18,106 nucleotides of DNA. It comes from Solobacterium sp. (GTDB lineage: Bacteria; Bacillota_I; Bacilli_A; Erysipelotrichales; Erysipelotrichaceae). This document shows positions 13,798 to 18,106 of this stretch, piece by piece. Position numbers and translations under genes: made by a program. The notes beneath the pieces are model-generated. The model had not been told where the DNA came from and made no database searches. It worked only from the letters and a program-made list of their open reading frames with translations. Numbering within the stretch: the first letter of the stretch is position 1; the number at the start of each line of letters is the position of its first letter. The stretch lies in contig JAFYGX010000194.1 in assembly GCA_017543025.1 (NCBI GenBank), positions 1 to 18,106 on the forward strand. Direction: 5' to 3'.

Positions 13798-14271
13798 ATG
13801 AGTGAACTGGAAACGATGCTGGAAGATCCGATGGTTCTGAGAGAACTGATCATGGATCATTATAAATATCCGCATAATCACAGCCTGACAGAGGACATGA
13901 AATATCGCCGTGTCCATATGGCAAGTGAAAGCTGCATTGATGATATTACCGTTCAGTCTGATATTGAAGACGGCGTAATCCGGGATATCCGGTTTGACGG
14001 GACGGTCTGTACGATTTCAACTGCGAGCACTTCGATAATGAGCGATCTTCTGAAGGGAAAGACCGTAGCGGAAGCGAAGCGTCTGATCAGTGAGTATATG
14101 AATATGGTTGACGGCAAGCCATATGACGGGGCGGCGCTCGAAGAGGCGGTCGCAATGAAAAATGTCTATCGTCAGGCAAACCGGATCAAATGTGCGACGA
14201 TTGGCTGGAATGCGATGAAGCAGATGATTGAAGAAAGCGAGGGAGAACATGACGGAACAGGCGAACAGTGA
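13798..14271 (+). CDS. sufU: SufU, zinc-dependent sulfurtransferase / IscU-like protein
   Basis: This 157-residue protein accepts the persulfide sulfur from SufS and passes it to the SufB scaffold. The three conserved cysteines and the aspartate are present: Cys46-x-Asp48 (SESCIDDI), Cys71 ([20 protein letters not shown]) and Cys132 (RIKCATIGW). The Gram-positive insert typical of SufU lies between Cys71 and Cys132 ([18 protein letters not shown]). Those residues bind zinc, and one is swapped with SufS during transfer in Bacillus. AAGGAGGA sits before the ATG, the strongest ribosome site in the operon. The last 23 bases overlap the start of sufB. Confidence 0.95.
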   Translation: MSELETMLEDPMVLRELIMDHYKYPHNHSLTEDMKYRRVHMASESCIDDITVQSDIEDGVIRDIRFDGTVCTISTASTSIMSDLLKGKTVAEAKRLISEYMNMVDGKPYDGAALEEAVAMKNVYRQANRIKCATIGWNAMKQMIEESEGEHDGTGEQ

Positions 14272-15661
14272 AATTCTCTCTGCACAGGATGATTACAAAT
14301 ACGGTTTTGCGGATAAGGACATCAGTATTTTTGACACCGGAAAGGGGATCAATGAAGCGGTTGTCCGTACGATCAGCCGGATCAAGAATGAACCTGAATG
14401 GATGACGGAATTCCGTGTGAAGGCATATCAACGGTTTGAGCAGATGCCGATGCCGGAATGGGGGCCGGATCTTTCTGAGATTGATTTTCAGGATTTCACC
14501 TATTACAAGCGTGTCAGCCAGGAGGCAGAGCGCAGCTGGGAAGATGTGCCGGAAGAGGTGAAGAATACATTTGAAAAACTCGGTATTCCTGAAGCGGAGC
14601 GGAAATATCTTGCAGGTGTGACGACCCAGTATGAATCAGAAGCGGTCTATCATAATATGCTTGAGGAAGTACAGTCAAAGGGCGTTATCTTTCTTGATAT
14701 TGACAGCGGTCTTCGGGAGTATCCGGATATTTTCCGGAAGTATTTCGCAACAATTGTGCCGATCGGCGACAACAAGCTTGCGGCCCTGAACTCTGCGGTC
14801 TGGTCCGGCGGAAGCTTTATCTATGTGCCGAAGGGTGTGAAGCTTGAAAAGCCGCTTCAGTCATATTTCCGGATTAATTCCGAATCAATGGGACAGTTTG
14901 AGAGGTCGATCATCATTGTGGATGATGATGCGGAATGTTCCTATGTGGAAGGCTGTACGGCACCGCAGTATTCAAAAGACTCGATGCACGCCGCAGTGGT
15001 TGAGGTGTTTGTCGGGAAGAATGCGAAATGCCGTTATTCCAGCGTACAGAACTGGAGTTCCAATATCCTGAATCTGGTTACGAAGCGGGCAAAAGTAGAA
15101 GCAGGCGGAACTATGGAGTGGATCGACGGCAATATCGGATCACGGATTTCCATGAAATATCCCGCATGTATTCTTGCGGGTGAATATGCAAGAGGAATGT
15201 GCATTTCAATCGCAGTCGGCTCGAAGAATCAGTTTCAGGATACCGGAGCCAAGATGATTCATCTTGCGCCGCATACAAGCAGCACGATTATTTCCAAATC
15301 GATTTCCCGTAACGGAGGCATAACCAACTTCCGTGACTGGATCCGGTTTACTCCGAAAGCAGATTTCTCCAGAGCAAAGATCGAATGCGATACGCTGATT
15401 CTCGATGATCGTTCCAAGTCGGATACCATTCCGCTGAATATCAATGAGAATCATACGTCCATGATTGAACACGAGGCTAAAGTCTCCAAGATATCAGAAG
15501 AAGAACTGTTTTATCTGATGAGCAGAGGACTGAGCGAAGAACAGGCGACAGAAATGATCGTGATGGGCTTCCTCGAGCCGTTTACCCGCGAACTTCCGAT
15601 GGAATATGCGGTTGAGCTCAATCAGCTTCTGAAGATTGATATGAGCGGTTCGATCGGCTGA
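14249..15661 (+). CDS. sufB: Fe-S cluster scaffold protein SufB
   Basis: This 470-residue core scaffold subunit binds the nascent cluster in the SufBCD complex. Conserved blocks include [16 protein letters not shown] (48-63), [18 protein letters not shown] (101-118), [17 protein letters not shown] (181-197), [17 protein letters not shown] (207-223), VEGCTAP (233-239), [16 protein letters not shown] (342-357) and [19 protein letters not shown] (377-395) with Cys380, plus [10 protein letters not shown] (406-415) with His408. I chose the ATG at 14249 over one at 14228 because GGGAGAAC stands just before it and MTEQ starts the protein at a normal length. It overlaps sufU, and its stop shares one base with the next start (TGATG). 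Confidence 0.96.
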   Translation: MTEQANSEILSAQDDYKYGFADKDISIFDTGKGINEAVVRTISRIKNEPEWMTEFRVKAYQRFEQMPMPEWGPDLSEIDFQDFTYYKRVSQEAERSWEDVPEEVKNTFEKLGIPEAERKYLAGVTTQYESEAVYHNMLEEVQSKGVIFLDIDSGLREYPDIFRKYFATIVPIGDNKLAALNSAVWSGGSFIYVPKGVKLEKPLQSYFRINSESMGQFERSIIIVDDDAECSYVEGCTAPQYSKDSMHAAVVEVFVGKNAKCRYSSVQNWSSNILNLVTKRAKVEAGGTMEWIDGNIGSRISMKYPACILAGEYARGMCISIAVGSKNQFQDTGAKMIHLAPHTSSTIISKSISRNGGITNFRDWIRFTPKADFSRAKIECDTLILDDRSKSDTIPLNINENHTSMIEHEAKVSKISEEELFYLMSRGLSEEQATEMIVMGFLEPFTRELPMEYAVELNQLLKIDMSGSIG

Positions 15662-16191
15662 TGAACAAAGCGGATGCGAGAGCATACGGACTGCAGGCCA
15701 GAAAATCCTTATCCGAAGCACAGCGTCAGGAATACGACCGGCTGCTTCTGAAACAGATGAAGCAGTTGGCAGAACATGCGTCTATGATCGGCTGTTATGT
15801 GTCAATGAAGGACGAAGCCGATACGCATGCCTTTCTGAACTGGTGCTTTGCGGAAGGGAAGAAGATTGCGGTTCCCCGGGTAGCTGACGGAACGCTTGCG
15901 TTTCACAGAATCTGTTCGCTGAGTGAACTGCATCACGGGGCATTCGGGGTATTGGAACCTGATGCGGATACGGAGCGTGTGCAGACAGATGCGATCGATG
16001 TGATGTTTGTGCCGCTGTCGGCGTTTGATTCACAGTATCACCGTACCGGATACGGGAAGGGATATTATGACTCTGTGCTGACGGCTTCAATGAAAAAGAT
16101 CGGGCTTGCCTATCCGGAACAGAAAACGGAAGAGCGGATTGAAACAGAACCGCATGATATTACACTGGATACCGTATTGATTCCGCTCTGA
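15661..16191 (+). CDS. 5-formyltetrahydrofolate cyclo-ligase (MTHFS family)
   Basis: This 176-residue protein converts 5-formyltetrahydrofolate to 5,10-methenyltetrahydrofolate with ATP, returning a dead-end folate to one-carbon metabolism. Evidence is the Arg/Lys-rich opening helix (RAYGLQARKSLSEAQRQEYD), IGCYVSMKDEADTHAFLNW (43-61), KIAVPRV (68-74) and the signature DVMFVPLSAFDSQYHRTGYG followed by KGYYD. The typical form is GYGGGYYDR; here one Gly is Lys. The start shares one base with the sufB stop (TGATG), so the gene is read by re-initiation as the last gene of the suf operon. A hairpin spans the stop. Confidence 0.93.
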   Translation: MNKADARAYGLQARKSLSEAQRQEYDRLLLKQMKQLAEHASMIGCYVSMKDEADTHAFLNWCFAEGKKIAVPRVADGTLAFHRICSLSELHHGAFGVLEPDADTERVQTDAIDVMFVPLSAFDSQYHRTGYGKGYYDSVLTASMKKIGLAYPEQKTEERIETEPHDITLDTVLIPL

Positions 16192-16216
16192 ACTGCATCG
16201 GAGCGGAATTTCGTTT
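16180..16216 (+). terminator. Weak terminator at the end of the suf operon
   Basis: A perfect 9-bp stem, ATTCCGCTC (16180-16188) with GAGCGGAAT (16201-16209), has a 12-base loop and a broken T-tract (TTCGTTT). It covers the stop codon at 16189-16191. The broken T-run makes it weaker than the other terminators here. Confidence 0.55.
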
Positions 16217-16228
16217 GCATAAAAAAAG

Positions 16229-16301
16229 TGGAGGCTACAGGACTCGAACCTGCGACATCACCCCTGTGAAGGGTGCGCTCTCCCAGCTGAGCTAAGCCTC
16301 C
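16229..16301 (-). tRNA. tRNA-Val, anticodon CAC
   Basis: The minus strand gives a 73-base cloverleaf. The acceptor arm is GGAGGCT/AGCCTCC with A73 as discriminator. The D arm is GCTC/GAGC around AGCTGGGA. The anticodon arm is CACCC/GGGTG with loop TTCACAG, giving anticodon CAC (reads GUG). The T arm is GCAGG/CCTGT with loop TTCGAGT. The CCA end is not encoded (only C follows A73) and is added after transcription. A run of seven T follows within two bases. It is alone, with no other tRNA in the window. Confidence 0.93.
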
Positions 16302-16310
16302 GTGGTTTCT

Positions 16311-16316
16311 ATTCTA
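16311..16316 (-). promoter_or_regulatory. Possible -10 box for tRNA-Val
   Basis: On the minus strand this reads TAGAAT, 9 bases before the tRNA 5' end. No TTGACA-like -35 is seen at the right distance. Confidence 0.35.
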
Positions 16317-16341
16317 CATCAGATTTTTAAAAATGACGCAG

Positions 16342-16347
16342 TATAAT
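16342..16347 (+). promoter_or_regulatory. -10 box for the gtrA-like/GT2 operon
   Basis: A perfect TATAAT lies 47 bases before the ATG at 16395, with AAAGGAG between them as ribosome site. The -35 region (about 16319-16325) is poor. Confidence 0.5.
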
Positions 16348-16394
16348 GAAAAAAGTTTCGTCTATTCAGAAAAAAAACAGAAAGGAGACAGACG

Positions 16395-16895
16395 ATGGAG
16401 GATAAGTCACGCTCCCGGACATGGCTTGAACTGTTATGGTTTAATCTGATTTCCTTCGGCGTAACGCTCATTCAGCTTGGTCTCGTGAATCTGTTCCTGT
16501 ATCTCATGCGGAATGATCTGTCGCCGGTTCCCGGATTTCTTTCCGGCATCTTCAATGAAGAAACGCTTGGAAAAGGAAATGCGCGAATGGGATACGTACT
16601 GCCGTTCTTTTTGTCGAATCTGATCGCAAATACCGTTGGCTATTTTCAGAACCGGAAGACGACATTCCGTTCCGATTCACCGAAACGATATGTACTGATT
16701 TTCATCGCAGTCGTTCTGGTGCTGATTATCTGTTCGACCTGGGTGCAGGGACGCATCGTTTATGAAATCAGCAGACATGCTCCGGCTCTGCATCCCTGGG
16801 CGCCGACAATAGCCGCACTGGCAGCGGGTCTGCTGCAGTTTGCGGTATTATTTCCGCTCGAGAAGTATGTTCTGTTTCGCAAAAAGGAGGATTGA
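16395..16895 (+). CDS. GtrA-like membrane protein
   Basis: This 166-residue integral membrane protein has four hydrophobic segments at about 12-37, 67-85, 98-117 and 136-155, and a basic C-terminal end (FRKKED). The motif VGYFQNRKTTFRSD (81-94) after the second segment matches the GtrA family (PF04138). Members help move polyprenyl-linked sugars or sit beside glycosyltransferases in wall and O-antigen glycan modification. The next gene, 3 bases downstream, encodes a GT2 glycosyltransferase, a common partner. AAAGGAG lies before the start. The substrate cannot be told from sequence. Confidence 0.8.
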   Translation: MEDKSRSRTWLELLWFNLISFGVTLIQLGLVNLFLYLMRNDLSPVPGFLSGIFNEETLGKGNARMGYVLPFFLSNLIANTVGYFQNRKTTFRSDSPKRYVLIFIAVVLVLIICSTWVQGRIVYEISRHAPALHPWAPTIAALAAGLLQFAVLFPLEKYVLFRKKED

Positions 16896-16898
16896 AAC

Positions 16899-18106
16899 AT
16901 GCCGAAATTAAGTGTGATTGTTCCGGTTTATAATGCGGAGAATGCAATTGAAAGATGTATTGAAAGCATTCTGAATCAGGAGTTCAGAGACCTTGAACTG
17001 ATTCTGATTGATGACGGGTCAGGCGATGGCTCGCCTGCAATTCTGGATCGGGCTGCGGAGAATGATGCACGCGTAAGGGTGATCCATAAACAGAACAGCG
17101 GCGTCAGTGATACGCGCAATAACGGGATTGATCTTGCGGAAGGAACGTTTATTCAGTTCGTGGATGCGGATGACTGGGTGACGGCGGATTCCGGAAAAAT
17201 GCTGGTCCGCACAGCGGAAGAAATGAATGCAGATCTCGTTGTTGCGGAGTTTTACCGGGTAGTCGGTGAAAACCTGTCCCGCAAGGGCAGCATTGAAACA
17301 GACCGGGTTCTGACAAGGCAGGAATATGCGGAATTCATGAAGATCAGTCCGGCGGATTATTACTATGGCGTCATCTGGAATAAACTGTACCGGCGGGATA
17401 TTCTGAACCGATACGGAATCCGGATGGATAAGGACGTGAGCTTCTGTGAGGATTTTATCTTCAATCTCGAATATGTGCTCCACTGTAACAGGATCGCACC
17501 GCTGCAGCTGCCGGTCTACTATTATGTCCGGACAGAAGGTTCGCTTGTCACCCAGAATTTGAATTTCAAACGTCTCATCAATATGAAGACCAGTGTTTAT
17601 CAGTATTATGATGAGTTTTTCCGCAATGTGCTGGATGAAGAGGAATACCGGATGGAACGGCCGGCAATCGCTTCCTTTCTGGTCAGTGCCGCAACGGATG
17701 AATTTGCTCCGCCGTTTTCCTTCAGTACAAAAAAAGTCGGGAGTGAGAATGTGCAGGTACGGCCAGGGCCTTATGGCGGAGTTGCCGGTGATTTTGAAGC
17801 GGTCAGCCGGATGTATGACACCTTGCTCAATACCGTCGCATTGAAGAATAATCTCAACCTGAATGATGTCAAGGTCTTTCAGGGCATCCGTGCACTCAAA
17901 CGGGCAGATTCCCTGCGGGAACTTGCGGCGATCACCGGGCTAAGCGAACCGTCTGTGCTGGCGAGTCTGCAGTCGCTTGGGGTAAAACGGATGATCAGGC
18001 TTTCGTTCGGCCCGCTTGCCGCGAGTATCGCGACTGATTACGGTGCCGGCCTTCTGCATGATATCGACCATGCGGAAAAGGACTATGAGACAATGTGTTT
18101 CTCTGA
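16899..18106 (+). CDS. GT2 glycosyltransferase with C-terminal MarR-like winged-helix module (3' end outside window)
   Basis: The frame is open for 402 codons to the window edge with no stop. Residues 1 to about 245 are a family GT2 enzyme: LSVIVPVYNAENAIERCIES (4-23), LILIDDGSGDGS (34-45), NSGVSDTRNNGIDLA (66-80) and the metal-binding VDADDW (88-93). From about residue 297 the chain resembles a MarR family regulator: FEAVSRMYDTLLN (299-311), NLNLNDVKVFQGI (318-330), the recognition helix-turn-helix SLRELAAITGLSEPSVLASL (338-357), LGVKRMIRL (360-368), and a following helix (about 380-400). An ordinary GT2 has no such domain. AAAAAGGAGG lies before the ATG, 3 bases after the gtrA-like stop. 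No frameshift is visible at the junction. The MarR assignment is by pattern and is less sure than the GT2 part. Confidence 0.8.
   Translation, partial: MPKLSVIVPVYNAENAIERCIESILNQEFRDLELILIDDGSGDGSPAILDRAAENDARVRVIHKQNSGVSDTRNNGIDLAEGTFIQFVDADDWVTADSGKMLVRTAEEMNADLVVAEFYRVVGENLSRKGSIETDRVLTRQEYAEFMKISPADYYYGVIWNKLYRRDILNRYGIRMDKDVSFCEDFIFNLEYVLHCNRIAPLQLPVYYYVRTEGSLVTQNLNFKRLINMKTSVYQYYDEFFRNVLDEEEYRMERPAIASFLVSAATDEFAPPFSFSTKKVGSENVQVRPGPYGGVAGDFEAVSRMYDTLLNTVALKNNLNLNDVKVFQGIRALKRADSLRELAAITGLSEPSVLASLQSLGVKRMIRLSFGPLAASIATDYGAGLLHDIDHAEKDYETMCFS

Noticed and set aside
12705..13853. 382-codon open frame on the minus strand opposite sufS
   Set aside because: It mirrors sufS codon usage, has no recognisable motif or ribosome site, and covers a conserved gene.
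14228..14248. Earlier ATG for SufB
   Set aside because: The ATG at 14249 has GGGAGA at the right distance and gives the normal protein start.
1..18106. CRISPR arrays, insertion sequences, integrase or phage genes, and T-box or common riboswitch motifs
   Set aside because: I looked for evenly spaced repeats, transposase motifs, terminal inverted repeats and hallmark riboswitch cores and saw none.

Overview
The window looks like chromosome of a low-to-moderate GC Firmicute, most likely in or near the Erysipelotrichia. The grounds are a SufC-D-S-U-B iron-sulfur operon in Firmicutes order, the MurT/GatD pair that amidates lipid II, a hit/prsA/yhaM neighbourhood like that of Bacillus, and two GT4 glycolipid glycosyltransferases of the streptococcal CpoA/alMGS type. 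This placement is inference from gene content; no 16S gene is present. The window is densely coded, has no gene-free stretch over about 215 bases, and shows no insertion sequence, phage gene or CRISPR array.

Layout. Bases 3-239 are the C-terminal end of a pyruvate:ferredoxin oxidoreductase, closed by a strong terminator. A DNA alkyl-cysteine methyltransferase (307-816) follows. A glycolipid cluster (859-5025) encodes a CpoA-like glycosyltransferase, an LPG_synthase_TM/UPF0104 membrane protein and a second GT4 enzyme fused to a full-length RecX. A 213-base spacer that folds into consecutive hairpins leads into yhaM (5239-6180), then murT and gatD (6190-8249, overlapping). A bidirectional terminator separates these from a minus-strand block: hit (8284-8679) and two tandem PrsA-like foldases, one a lipoprotein and one anchored by a membrane helix (8749-10760). 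A divergent promoter region leads to sufC-sufD-sufS-sufU-sufB and a 5-formyltetrahydrofolate cyclo-ligase (10937-16191). After a minus-strand tRNA-Val(CAC), a GtrA-like membrane protein and a GT2 glycosyltransferase start at 16395. The GT2 gene runs off the end of the window and carries a MarR-like winged-helix module after its catalytic domain.

How it fits together. Much of the window serves the cell envelope: glycolipid or lipoteichoic-acid anchor synthesis, peptidoglycan amidation, folding of exported proteins, and GtrA/GT2 glycan modification. The rest is housekeeping: Fe-S assembly, 3'-5' RNase, folate metabolism and DNA repair. The most unusual feature is that two unrelated glycosyltransferases here (GT4 and GT2) each continue in frame into a domain normally involved in DNA recombination or transcription control (RecX and MarR). 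Next in interest are the hairpin between a strong Shine-Dalgarno sequence and the yhaM start, and three consecutive genes (307, 859, 1931) whose start codons lie directly behind -10-like boxes without a usable Shine-Dalgarno sequence.
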